From contig CANRFA010000004.1 in assembly GCA_947629775.1 (NCBI GenBank), positions 1 through 64,000 of the forward strand: a stretch of DNA of 64,000 nucleotides, given 5' to 3'. Positions 10,248 to 19,332 of the stretch are shown piece by piece. Position numbers and translations under genes: made by a program. This DNA is from an uncultured Oscillospiraceae bacterium (GTDB lineage: Bacteria; Bacillota; Clostridia; Oscillospirales; Oscillospiraceae). Positions within the stretch are counted from its first letter, which is position 1. Each line of letters starts with the position of its first letter. The notes beneath the pieces are model-generated. The model worked only from the letters and a program-made list of their open reading frames with translations, was not told the DNA's origin and did not search any database.

Positions 10248-11195
10248 TCAGGACTGCGGGGTGTCGGTGTCGAAGACCTCTTTGGCGCTGGCGGCCAGAC
10301 CGGCCAGCCCCTGCAGTTCCGAGGGGATGATGATCTTGGTGGCCTTGCCATCCGCCGCGGCGGCGAAGGCCTCCAGCGCGCGAATTTTGATGACGCCCTC
10401 TCCGGGCTGGGCGGCGTTGATGAGACGGATGGCGTCCGCCGTGGCCTGCTGCACCTTGAGAATGGCCTCGGCCTCCGCTTCCGCCGCCAGGATCCGGGCC
10501 TGCTTGGCGCCCTCCGCCTCCAGAATGGCGGCCTGCTTGGCGGCGTCTGCCCGCAGGATGGCGGCCTGCTTCTCGCCTTCCGCCACCAGGATCTGGGACT
10601 CCTTCTTGCCCTGGGCCTGGAGAACCGCCTCCCGGCGCTCCCGCTCGGCCCGCATCTGCTTCTCCATGGAGTCCTGAATGTCCTTGGGCGGCATGATGTT
10701 CTTCAGCTCCACCCGGTTGACCTTGATGCCCCAGGGGTCCGTGGCCTCGTCCAGGAGGGAGCGCATGGTGGTGTTGATGTGGTCGCGGCTGGTGAGGGTC
10801 TGCTCCAGATCCAGATCGCCGATGATGTTGCGCAGGGTGGTGGCGGTCAGGTTCTCGATGGCGGACATGGGGTTCTCCACGCCGTAGGTATAGAGTTTGG
10901 GGTCCGTGATCTGGAAGTAGATCACGGTGTCGATCTGCATGGTCACGTTATCCTTCGTGATGACGGGCTGGGGCGCGAAGTCCACAACCTGCTCCTTCAG
11001 GGAGACGTTTTTCACCACCCGGTCGATGATGGGGACCTTGAACTTGACGCCCTCGTTCCAGACGGCGTAGAAGACGCCCAGACGCTGGACCACGTAGGCG
11101 CGGGCCTGGGGGACGATCTTGATGCAGGATCCCAGAAGGATCAGCACGAAGACGATCAGACAGACCCAGACGATGACGGAAATCATCCATTCCAT
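10248..11195 (-). CDS. SPFH/Band 7 domain membrane protein (stomatin/QmcA-like)
   Basis: N-terminal TM, VPQARAYVVQRLGVFYAVWNEGVKFKVPIIDRV, EQVVDFAPQPVITKDNV, then an AEGEKQAAIL-type coiled coil. Confidence 0.93.
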   Translation of the reverse strand: MEWMISVIVWVCLIVFVLILLGSCIKIVPQARAYVVQRLGVFYAVWNEGVKFKVPIIDRVVKNVSLKEQVVDFAPQPVITKDNVTMQIDTVIYFQITDPKLYTYGVENPMSAIENLTATTLRNIIGDLDLEQTLTSRDHINTTMRSLLDEATDPWGIKVNRVELKNIMPPKDIQDSMEKQMRAERERREAVLQAQGKKESQILVAEGEKQAAILRADAAKQAAILEAEGAKQARILAAEAEAEAILKVQQATADAIRLINAAQPGEGVIKIRALEAFAAAADGKATKIIIPSELQGLAGLAASAKEVFDTDTPQS

Positions 11196-11217
11196 GGCGC
11201 GAGACCTCCTTGCATGT

Positions 11218-11673
11218 TCAGAATGTGGTTCCGGACGGGGATGAGAGGGGCTCCACGAATACTTTTACGCCCTCGATGCGAAGAATCCGCACCTGGGTAC
11301 CCGCGGAAAGCGGCTCGCCGGAATCGCTGCGGGCGCTCCATACCTGGCCGGCCACGTTGACCTGGCCCTGACCCGCCACGTTGTCGATGTCCCGGGTGAC
11401 CCGGGCGGTCCGCCCCAGAACCCGGTCCGCGTTGGTGGGCGTGCGCCGGACATGGAGGAAGCGGGTGACAAGGGGGCGGACGAGAAACAGGGCGAGGGCG
11501 GAGAGGGCGGCGAAGACAACCAGCTGGATCCAGAGTTCCAGTCCCAGTTTCGCGGCCAGCAGGGCGCCGAGGGCCCCGATGGCGAACCAGATGCAGAAGA
11601 GGCCGACGGTGACGGCTTCGATGATCACCAGGACAATGGCCAGACACAGCCAGACGATGCTCCAGACTCCCAT
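11218..11673 (-). CDS. NfeD family protein
   Basis: MGVWSIVWLCLAIVLVIIEAVTVGLFCIWFAIGALGALLAA plus C-terminal OB-fold (GRTARVTRDIDNVAGQGQVNVAGQVWSARS); directly upstream of SPFH. Confidence 0.9.
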   Translation of the reverse strand: MGVWSIVWLCLAIVLVIIEAVTVGLFCIWFAIGALGALLAAKLGLELWIQLVVFAALSALALFLVRPLVTRFLHVRRTPTNADRVLGRTARVTRDIDNVAGQGQVNVAGQVWSARSDSGEPLSAGTQVRILRIEGVKVFVEPLSSPSGTTF

Positions 11674-11878
11674 AGACGCTCCTTTCTCCGGAGACCGCGG
11701 AGACGGTTCGGTTGTTCCTTCCGTATAATAACATGAATCCCGGAAAAATACCACAGAAAATTCCGGAAGGTTTCCGGATACTTCCTGCGCAGGCGGGTTC
11801 TGGCGGCCGGGGCCGGGGAGAGGACAGAGGGGCGCGGAAGCCGTCCTGTCCGGGGTTGAGATTCCTGAAAAAAGGGGC

Positions 11879-11908
11879 TTGCATTCCATCTTCGGGCGTG
11901 CTATACTG
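11879..11908 (+). promoter_or_regulatory. SigA-like promoter of smpB
   Basis: TTGCAT-N17-TATACT upstream of smpB. Confidence 0.55.
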
Positions 11909-11950
11909 TAATGCCCGGGAAGAGGACGCCCGGAGAAGGGGGCGAGGACA

Positions 11951-12406
11951 TTGGCAGAATCCGTCAAGCAGGTGGCGAGCAACCGCAAGGCCTTTCACGA
12001 CTACTACATCGAGGAGAAGTTTGAGGCCGGCATCGAGCTGGCCGGGACGGAGGTCAAGTCCATCCGCCTGGGGAATGTGAACCTGAAGGATTCCTTCTGC
12101 ATCATCAAGGACGGTCAGCTCACGGCCCATGGCATCCACATCAGCCCCTACGAAAAAGGCAACATCTTCAACCGGGAGCCCCGTCGCCCCCGCCGGCTGC
12201 TGATGCACAAGCGGGAGATCATGCGTCTCTTCGCGAAGATCAAACAGGACGGCTACACCCTGATCCCCCTGTCCATCTACTTCCGGGGGCCCAGAGTGAA
12301 GCTGGAACTGGGGCTGGCGAAGGGCAAGAAGCTCTACGACAAGCGGGAGGCGGCCGCAAAGCGGGACGCCAAGCGCGAAATGGACCGGGCCCGGAAGGAA
12401 CGCTGA
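11951..12406 (+). CDS. smpB: SsrA-binding protein SmpB (TTG start)
   Basis: NRKAFHDYYIEEKFEAGIELAGTEVKSIRLGNVNLKDSF; C-terminal YDKREAAAKRDAKREMDRARK. Confidence 0.96.
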   Translation: MAESVKQVASNRKAFHDYYIEEKFEAGIELAGTEVKSIRLGNVNLKDSFCIIKDGQLTAHGIHISPYEKGNIFNREPRRPRRLLMHKREIMRLFAKIKQDGYTLIPLSIYFRGPRVKLELGLAKGKKLYDKREAAAKRDAKREMDRARKER

Positions 12407-12435
12407 GGCCACTTTCAGGAAAGGAATCGAACACC

Positions 12436-12954
12436 ATGAGCAATCCCATTGTGACCATCGAGATGGAGGACGGCGGCATCATCCGTGCCGAACTGTATCC
12501 CGACATCGCGCCCAACAGCGTCAACAACTTCATCAGCCTGGTTCAGAAGGGCTTCTACGACGGCCTGATCTTCCACCGCTGCATCCAGGGCTTCATGATC
12601 CAGGGCGGCTGTCCCAAGGGCACCGGCACGGGCGGTCCCGGCTATACGATTCCCGGCGAGTTTTCCGCCAACGGGTTCCCCAACACCCTGGCCCACGACC
12701 GGGGCGTGCTCTCCATGGCCCGGACCATGGATCCCGACTCCGCCGGCAGCCAGTTCTTCATCATGGTGGAGAAGGCTCCCCACCTGGACGGGCAGTACGC
12801 GGCCTTCGGCAAGGTGATCGAGGGCATGGAGGTGGCGGACGCCATTGTCTCCATACGCACCGACTGGAACGACCGGCCCAGGATCCCCCAGCGGATGAAG
12901 AAGGTAACCGTTGACACCTTCGGAGTGAAGTATCCCGAGCCTCAGAAGGCCTGA
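12436..12954 (+). CDS. Cyclophilin-type peptidyl-prolyl cis-trans isomerase
   Basis: GLIFHRCIQGFMIQGGCPKGTGTGGPGY, SMARTMDPDSAGSQFFI, LDGQYAAFGKVIEGM. Confidence 0.95.
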   Translation: MSNPIVTIEMEDGGIIRAELYPDIAPNSVNNFISLVQKGFYDGLIFHRCIQGFMIQGGCPKGTGTGGPGYTIPGEFSANGFPNTLAHDRGVLSMARTMDPDSAGSQFFIMVEKAPHLDGQYAAFGKVIEGMEVADAIVSIRTDWNDRPRIPQRMKKVTVDTFGVKYPEPQKA

Positions 12955-12999
12955 TTTCTGTTTTCTCCCGCGGCGGCTTCAGACCCGCCGCGGTTCCAT

Positions 13000-13366
13000 G
13001 GGGGCGTACCGGTTTCGACGGGGACGTTGAAGTGGGAATAGCGGGCGGTGGCGCACGTCCACCTTAAAACGGGCTTCTTTATAAATTAAAGAACGACTAC
13101 GACTACGCATACGCTGCCTGATTAAGGGCAGCCGTCCAACCTGGAAGGACCACGAGCCGGGATTGGGCGTCGCTTAGTGGTGAACGTGAGTACGCTAAGC
13201 TTTGCGCGTGCCATGCATCATGAAGCTTACCTGACCGGAGGGCGTGACGGTTTGCCTGCCGGAAGGGGAACGGGGAGAGCGAGACTCCCGCAATAACCGC
13301 CTGCGCCCGGAGAAGTTCCCATGAATGCGTTTTCGGACAGGGGTTCAACTCCCCTCGCCTCCACCA
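13000..13366 (+). ncRNA. ssrA: tmRNA (ssrA)
   Basis: 5' GGGGCGTACCGGTTTCGACGGGG, tag ORF ...AACGACTACGACTACGCATACGCTGCCTGA, 3' GGACAGGGGTTCAACTCCCCTCGCCTCCACCA; downstream of smpB. Confidence 0.96.
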
Positions 13367-13374
13367 GACGAAAC

Positions 13375-13413
13375 GAAGCTCGAAGCGGTCCGCCGTTTCG
13401 GGCTTCTTTCTTT
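13375..13413 (+). terminator. Intrinsic terminator of tmRNA
   Basis: GAAGCTCGAAGCGG-tccg-CCGTTTCGGGCTTC (14 bp including G-U pairs) followed by TTTCTTT. Confidence 0.75.
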
Positions 13414-13738
13414 ACCCGGGTCTGCCCGCATGGCGGCCCGGTCTCACGGACTCCCTGCTCTGCCATGAAGGCGGGAAGGGGCGAAGCCTGGGAGGTCCGG
13501 AAGACAGCCAGCTGCTCAGGGCCGTGGATCGGCGGGGAGATTCCGGCTGCGCAGGAAGGACCTCGGAGCCCGGGTTGAGCGGGGGTAGGCCTGCGGGCTG
13601 CGGAGGAGAAGGCCGTTTTCTCCGGAAACAGGAGAGGCCGGATTCCGGGGGAGACCGGGAAGAAAGAGCCGGGCTGCGCGTACAGCGGCCATCGGACAGG
13701 ACGGACCAGAACACGAACTGAGAGAAGGAAACACTGCC

Positions 13739-14380
13739 ATGGAAACGAAAATCAGCTTTTCCTCGGATCCGGATTCGGTCCGGAAGCTGGACGGGATTCT
13801 GAATTCTTATCGCGGACGGGACTGGTATTCGGTCTGGAGGGAGAAAGACACCCTGCAGGTGGCGCTTCCTCTGCTGGAGCGGGGAGAGATTGCGGTCACG
13901 GAGCACACTTACCGGTTCGAGGACCGGTTCGACCGGGACGATCCGCTGTGGAAGACGTATGGGGAGCTGGCGCGAAATACCCGGTGGGTAAAGGGGAGGA
14001 CAACCCGGATCCAGGGGATCCGCATGAACGCGCTGCGCCAGATGGAACAGGAGGGGAAACCGACTTATGACGGATATTATATCTGCTATCGGGAGGGCCG
14101 GGTCTGTGTCCACTGCGGCAACCTGCCCCTGACGGACCTGCTGTACTATCTGATTCTGCGCCCTCAGCTGGAACGGATGTGCCTCTTTGTTTCCCCGTGG
14201 CAGATGGAAGACCATATGGCGAAGTGGTACCGCTTCGACCTGTCCGGGGATGTGCTCCAGGCCGCGAAGGACTTCCACCGGGAAATGGCCGACAGGATGC
14301 AGCGGGGAATGGACTGGCTCTTTCCTCCGGCGGAGCGGAATGGTTCTTCCGGGAAGGAGGACGATGACCTTCCCTTCTGA
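13739..14380 (+). CDS. Hypothetical protein (213 aa)
   Basis: ATG behind AGAAGGA; balanced composition (METKISFSSDPDSVRKLDGILNSYRGRDWYSVWRE...); no family recognised. Confidence 0.65.
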   Translation: METKISFSSDPDSVRKLDGILNSYRGRDWYSVWREKDTLQVALPLLERGEIAVTEHTYRFEDRFDRDDPLWKTYGELARNTRWVKGRTTRIQGIRMNALRQMEQEGKPTYDGYYICYREGRVCVHCGNLPLTDLLYYLILRPQLERMCLFVSPWQMEDHMAKWYRFDLSGDVLQAAKDFHREMADRMQRGMDWLFPPAERNGSSGKEDDDLPF

Positions 14381-14782
14381 GCCTCCGGAGAGTCCCGGCC
14401 GGAAGGAATCTGCCCGGGAAGAGGCCCTTCGGGCGTTCGGGGGAAGGTCCGCTTCCAGTCCGGGTGGGAGACGGTTTCCCCACCCGGGGAGACTCCTGGC
14501 CGAAATCGGGCTGAAACGGGCGGATCTGGAACCATTTCCGTCGGATAGCGGAAAGAATAGGGAATAGCCTGACTGGAAGTCATAACAGAAAGTTACAGAA
14601 CTGAAAATCTTATTAAGGAAATGTAAAAATCTCGTTGCTTTTCCTGGATTCTGGGTGTATACTGAATTTGCATACGGGATTGAAGCCCCGCCGAAGGGGG
14701 GACGGGCGTTCCGTTCCCCTCCGGCCGGGGATTCCCGGGCGTAAGCTTCGCGCAGACGAGGAGCATTCACGATCGGGAAGGG

Positions 14783-15199
14783 GTGTCAGAATTGAAGCAG
14801 CAGTACAGCAGGCAGCGGAGCGTTGCCCCCGAGTACGTGGGGGTCTATCTGCGGGTGGGCGACCTGTACGACGGGGACGACGGGTCGCTGGAGAGCCAGA
14901 AGGAGACGTACCGCGACTGGATCGAGAGGAGACCCGGGTGGAAGTGTGTGGACTTCTATTCGGACCCGGTTCCGCCCGCCGGAAAGGCGGAGACCCGGAT
15001 GGAACTCAGGCGGCTGGTGACGGACTGCCGGGCGGGAAAGATCACGCACATCGTGACCCGCTCCATCGGGACCCTGTCGGTGAACGCGGAAGAACTCTCC
15101 GGGCTCTTCCGGGCCCTCAACTCTCTGCCCATGCCCGTGGGGGTCTACTTCGAGGAGGAGCAGATGGATACCCTGGGGCAGGAGGCCATCTTCGCGTAG
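14783..15199 (+). CDS. Serine-recombinase (resolvase) N-terminal-domain-only protein, apparently catalytically inactive
   Basis: YVGVYLRVG..DGSLESQKETYRDWIERRPGWKCVDFYSD...RMELRRLVTDCRAGKITHIVTRSIGTLSVNAEELSGLFRALNSLPMPVGVYFEEEQMDTL follows the resolvase N-domain but lacks the RVS serine and the SxxR(L/F)xR arginines; GTG start. Confidence 0.7.
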   Translation: MSELKQQYSRQRSVAPEYVGVYLRVGDLYDGDDGSLESQKETYRDWIERRPGWKCVDFYSDPVPPAGKAETRMELRRLVTDCRAGKITHIVTRSIGTLSVNAEELSGLFRALNSLPMPVGVYFEEEQMDTLGQEAIFA

Positions 15200-15271
15200 A
15201 AGGAATGAAAAGCGGCGACCCGGTGCGGGCCGCCGCTCTCTGTTTCGGGAAGCGGGGGAGAGGATCCCCTC

Positions 15272-16285
15272 TCAGCGCTTTTTCTTCCGGCCGGCGGTTT
15301 TCTTTTTGGAGCCGATTCCCCGGGAGGTCGGGGCCGACGATCCGGAGCCCTTCAGAACCCGAAGGCCCCAGGGGAAGAAACCGGCCAGGGGGCAGTAGAG
15401 GAAGGTGGAGTGGGAGAACATCCAGGTCAGTTCGTCAATGGAACCGTAGACCAGCCCGTAGGGGGAGGAGGAAGTTTCCATGGCGGATTCGGGGTTTGCC
15501 GCCCCCTTCCGGAAAAACGTCATGGTGCCCTTGTTCATGTCGCCAAGGGCCTTCAGAAAGCGTTCCGCTTCCTTCCACTCGCCCAGTTTATAGAACAGGG
15601 CCACGAGGGGGAGCACCATCTGACTGTCCGCCATGATCTCGTCCGCGTCATATCCGCCCATCTCGTGGTAAGTGTTATAGAGCCTGAGCGCCTTGTCCTT
15701 TTCTTCCAGGCCAGCATAGACGGAGATCAGCATGGCGCGGATGCCGATGTTGTCCTCCGGGCACAGGCGGAGCATTTCCTCCATCACGCCGGCGGAGCGG
15801 CGGAACATGCCAGCAGATAACAGAAGCTGGGAGTACTCGCTGAGGGCGCGCATGTAGGGCCGGGTTTCCAGAATGCCCCAGAAGTGCCCCACGTCGTCGG
15901 GCAGGTAGCCGTCCCGCTCCATGAAGGCGGTTCCTTTCTTCACGACCTCCTCCATGTTGGAGAGCAGTTCTTCGACGACGGTGGTGGAGGTCATGGCGAG
16001 TCCGGTCATGGCATCCAGGTTCTCCGGGTCCAGTGCCAGCGCCTTCTGGAGGTACTTCCGGCGCTCCTGGGGGGAGGAGGCCTGCTCGGCCATGGTGACG
16101 TAATCGTCAGCGTCCGGTTCGTCGGGCTTATATCCGATTCCGTACCGCTGGGAGAAGGGGCGGGAGTTGTATTCTGTCATGAACTCCTGGGTCAGACGGT
16201 TAATATCTTCCTCGGTCATGCCCGGAGTGGCGTGGGCCTGGATATAGTCGGTCACTTCTTTCAGGAGTTTTTCCGTGGGATTCAT
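15272..16285 (-). CDS. TPR-like hypothetical protein (337 aa)
   Basis: Helical repeat character (RRKYLQKALALDPENLDAMTGLA; EEKDKALRLYNTY) and a Lys-rich tail SKKKTAGRKKKR. Confidence 0.6.
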   Translation of the reverse strand: MNPTEKLLKEVTDYIQAHATPGMTEEDINRLTQEFMTEYNSRPFSQRYGIGYKPDEPDADDYVTMAEQASSPQERRKYLQKALALDPENLDAMTGLAMTSTTVVEELLSNMEEVVKKGTAFMERDGYLPDDVGHFWGILETRPYMRALSEYSQLLLSAGMFRRSAGVMEEMLRLCPEDNIGIRAMLISVYAGLEEKDKALRLYNTYHEMGGYDADEIMADSQMVLPLVALFYKLGEWKEAERFLKALGDMNKGTMTFFRKGAANPESAMETSSSPYGLVYGSIDELTWMFSHSTFLYCPLAGFFPWGLRVLKGSGSSAPTSRGIGSKKKTAGRKKKR

Positions 16286-16406
16286 TTCAGTCTCTCCTTT
16301 CTGCAGATCGGTTGGGGAAGGGGCCGGAGGGGTGGCGGCCGGTTGACACCGGGTCGGGAAAAGGTATAATGAACAGCGGCATATCCGGAGGCGGCGGGAA
16401 CCCGGA

Positions 16407-16832
16407 TCAGAACCGGGGCGGGTACCGCTCCAGCAGCGGACCGGAGAGATCGGTCAGGAAGGACAGCGGGATCGTTTCGCCGCTGTCCAGGACCAGACAG
16501 CGCCGCGCTTCATCGACGCGCTTCAGCCTTCCGCTGCGGGTGAGGTAAGCGCCGCCCTCCTTGCGGCTGTCCGGCTGGAAGAAGGTAACCCGCACTTCCG
16601 GTTTTTCCCGCAGGTGTTCGCAGAGAATCCGCAGGCAGTCGTTCAGACGCTCCACGTCCTCTTCCCCGGGTTCCACCCAGGCGTCCGTCAGGCGGGCGGC
16701 CTCCGCCAGAACCGCGTCGTACCCGGTGAGGGCGGCGAAGGGGGAGAACTGGGCCGCCCGGTCCGCCAGAGGCATGGGAGGCCGGGTGGATGAGACGTGG
16801 TGGGGCAGGTGGAGGATGTCGTCATAGCGCAT
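16407..16832 (-). CDS. YolD-like family protein
   Basis: YDDILHLPHHVSSTRPPMPLADRAAQFSPFAALTGYDAVLAEAARLTD is the YolD-like signature. Confidence 0.85.
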   Translation of the reverse strand: MRYDDILHLPHHVSSTRPPMPLADRAAQFSPFAALTGYDAVLAEAARLTDAWVEPGEEDVERLNDCLRILCEHLREKPEVRVTFFQPDSRKEGGAYLTRSGRLKRVDEARRCLVLDSGETIPLSFLTDLSGPLLERYPPRF

Positions 16833-17250
16833 CCGGCGCTCCTCCCTCCGGGGGGATCTGAGCGGCGAGAGCGGCGTGGAAGGCGGGATATTCCCGGCTC
16901 AGGCGGAGAATCCGGCCCTCGGGACTGAGAAAGCAGTGCTCGGAGCGTCCGGTGCAGACGGTTTTGCCGTCTTCGCCGGTCATGGTGTAGCGCAGCTTCA
17001 GCTTGGCGGCGGTGAGGCTTTCCACCGCCACCTCAATGCGGATCCGGTCGTGGAAGGTGGAGGAGTGCTTATAGTGGCACTCCACGCTGACCACCGGGGA
17101 GACAATCCCTTCCTCCTCCAGACGGGCGTAACTCCAGCCCAGCCGGTCCAGAAAGTCCACCCGGGCCTCCTCCATCCAGCGGATGTAGTTGGAGTGATGG
17201 GTGATGCCCATGCGGTCGGTCTCGTAATACTGCACACGGTGTTCGTACAT
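16822..17250 (-). CDS. Acyl-CoA thioesterase, YbgC/4HBT hotdog family
   Basis: YEHRVQYYETDRMGITHHSNYIRWMEEARVDFLDRLGWSY. Confidence 0.92.
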   Translation of the reverse strand: MYEHRVQYYETDRMGITHHSNYIRWMEEARVDFLDRLGWSYARLEEEGIVSPVVSVECHYKHSSTFHDRIRIEVAVESLTAAKLKLRYTMTGEDGKTVCTGRSEHCFLSPEGRILRLSREYPAFHAALAAQIPPEGGAPDAL

Positions 17251-17259
17251 GGCAGCCTC

Positions 17260-18759
17260 CTATGCTCTGTGTCCGCCGATCTGGCGGTTGCGGTCCCGGG
17301 TTGTGGCCCCGTCCAGCAGATTCATGCCCCGGAGAATGGCATTTTTGCCGTACTTCTGCTGCATGGCGAGGACCGCCTTCTGCATCCTGCGCTCCCGCTC
17401 CAGGGCCTTTTCGTCCGGCTTCTCTTCCGCGGGGGTGTCGAAGAGGGACAGCTGTTCCGGTTCCTGCCGGGCCTCTTCGCCGGATTCCTCCACCACGTGG
17501 CCGGCTGCCAGAGTGACCCGGCGCACCAGAAGATCCGGATGGACGATCCGGTCGTAGAGGTCCGTCACCGCTCTGGTGATGAGCCGGGCGGAGGAGGTGT
17601 ACCGGGGAAGCGAAGCGGTCCCATGGGCGGATTTGGGGACCTCCACGCCGTAATGATTGCGCTCCGTGGGGCCGGCATAGCGTCCGCGCAGTTCCGGGCT
17701 GGCGAGGCTCTCCCGGTCATAGCCCACCGTCAGCGTGACCTGATCCGCCGCCAGATCCTTTGCCACCAGGTCCATGGAGAGCAGTTCCGCCATCTCCCGG
17801 ACGATCAGTTTTCCGCCTTCGAAGTCGTAGGGGCAGGACAGCACCTGACCGGAGCAGATGCTGTGGGTTTCGGGGCGCCAGGCCTTGATGGCCTCCATGG
17901 TGCAGGGCTCCCAGCCCCAGGCGTGGTCGATGAGCAGCTCGGCGTTGACACCGAACAGCCGGTAGAGACTGTCCTCTCCCCGTTGGGAGAGGGAGCAGCG
18001 GGCCACGTCCCCCATGGTGAACAGGCCGATGGACTGCAGCCTGCGTTCGGAGCCCCGGCCCACCCGCCAGAAGTCGGTCAGAGGGCGGTGCTCCCAGAGC
18101 AGCTTCCGGTAGGAGAGCTCGTCCAGTTCGGCGATGCGCACGCCGTCGGCGTCCGGCGGGATGTGTTTGGCCACGATATCCATGGCCACCTTGGCCAGAT
18201 AGAGATTCGTGCCGATGCCCGCGGTGGCGGTGAGGCCGGTCTCTTCCCGGACCCGCTGGAGGATGCGCTCCGCCAGGGCCCGGGGCGAGCAGCGGTGGAA
18301 GGCGGTATAGTCGGTGACATCCATCAGCACCTCGTCGATGCTGTAGGGATGGATCTGTTCCGGGGAGAGGAACTCCAGATAGACCTGGTAGACCCGGGCG
18401 CTCTCCTCCATATAGAGCGCCATGCGGGGCGGCGCCACCAGGTAGGAGAGTTCCATGGAGGGATTGGCGCGTACATCCGGATCCCGCCAGGAGGAGCCGG
18501 CGAAGACGTGGCCGGGGGCGGACAGAAGGCGCCGGGCGTTGATTTCCCGGACCTTCTGAATGACCTCGAAGAGGCGGGCCCGGCCGGGGATGCCATAGGC
18601 CTTGAGAGAGGGCGTCACGGCCAGACAGATGGTCTTTTCCGTGCGGCTCTCGTCCGCCACCACCAGGTTGGTGGTGAGAGGATCCAGATTTCGCCGGATA
18701 CATTCGACGGAGGCGTAGAAGCTCTTGAGGTCGATGGCGAGATATACGCGCTCGGACAT
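17260..18759 (-). CDS. Y-family DNA polymerase (UmuC/DinB-like)
   Basis: YLAIDLKSFYASVECIRRNLDPLTTNLVVAD, HPYSIDEVLMDVTDY, GLTATAGIGTNLYLAKVAMDIVAKH, LTDFWRVGRGSERRLQSIGLFTMGDVA. Confidence 0.93.
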   Translation of the reverse strand: MSERVYLAIDLKSFYASVECIRRNLDPLTTNLVVADESRTEKTICLAVTPSLKAYGIPGRARLFEVIQKVREINARRLLSAPGHVFAGSSWRDPDVRANPSMELSYLVAPPRMALYMEESARVYQVYLEFLSPEQIHPYSIDEVLMDVTDYTAFHRCSPRALAERILQRVREETGLTATAGIGTNLYLAKVAMDIVAKHIPPDADGVRIAELDELSYRKLLWEHRPLTDFWRVGRGSERRLQSIGLFTMGDVARCSLSQRGEDSLYRLFGVNAELLIDHAWGWEPCTMEAIKAWRPETHSICSGQVLSCPYDFEGGKLIVREMAELLSMDLVAKDLAADQVTLTVGYDRESLASPELRGRYAGPTERNHYGVEVPKSAHGTASLPRYTSSARLITRAVTDLYDRIVHPDLLVRRVTLAAGHVVEESGEEARQEPEQLSLFDTPAEEKPDEKALERERRMQKAVLAMQQKYGKNAILRGMNLLDGATTRDRNRQIGGHRA

Positions 18760-18888
18760 CCCGGGACGGCCCCCTCTCTGAACAGAAGATACGAGGACAG
18801 TATACACCAGGACGGGGGAAATGGCAACCGGAAGGCTGGAAAAGGAAGAAAAACCAGAGACTGGAATTTCTGGAGAGGGGAACGGGAC

Positions 18889-19332
18889 ATGACGCGGGAA
18901 GAAATCGGGCAGTGGGCCATGGAGCAGACCGGTGTCGGGCCGGATTATCCCTGGGAGGATGAGAACTTCGTTCTGCGCTGTCCGGCGAACGGGAAGTGGT
19001 ACGCCCTGGTGATGCGGGTGAGCGGGAAGCGGCTGGGGCTGTCGGATCCGGCGGCCGTGGACATTCTGACCATCAAGTGCGATCCCGCCATCATCGGGGT
19101 GCTGCTGGAGCGGCCCGGGTTTCATCGGGCGTACCATATGAATAAGGAGAAGTGGATCACGATCCGCCTGGACGGCAGCGTGGAGGGGGAGGAGATCCGC
19201 AGTCTGCTGGCGTTCAGCTTTGCGCTGACAGCTCCGCCGGCGGGAAAGAAGCCCCGGCGGGGCGGAAAGCGGAGAGCCGGCGGCGAAGCGGGCGATCCCG
19301 GCGCGGGAGCGCGGAAGGAGGATACCGTATGA
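18889..19332 (+). CDS. MmcQ/YjbR family DNA-binding protein
   Basis: YPWEDENFVLRCPANGKWYALVMRV...LTIKCDPAIIGVLLERPGFHRAYHMNKEKWITIRLDGSVEGEEIRSLLAFSF. Confidence 0.88.
   Translation: MTREEIGQWAMEQTGVGPDYPWEDENFVLRCPANGKWYALVMRVSGKRLGLSDPAAVDILTIKCDPAIIGVLLERPGFHRAYHMNKEKWITIRLDGSVEGEEIRSLLAFSFALTAPPAGKKPRRGGKRRAGGEAGDPGAGARKEDTV

Noticed and set aside
10460-10620. Repeated GCGGCCTGCTTGGCG-type units inside the SPFH gene
   Set aside because: Explained by the heptad/undecad Ala-Glu-Lys coiled coil (AEGEKQAAIL / DAAKQAAIL / EGAKQARIL) normal for SPFH proteins.
13413-13738. Possible att site or integration scar downstream of tmRNA
   Set aside because: No duplicated tmRNA 3' end, no intact integrase and no second att-like copy visible in the window; only the dead resolvase domain hints at past mobility.
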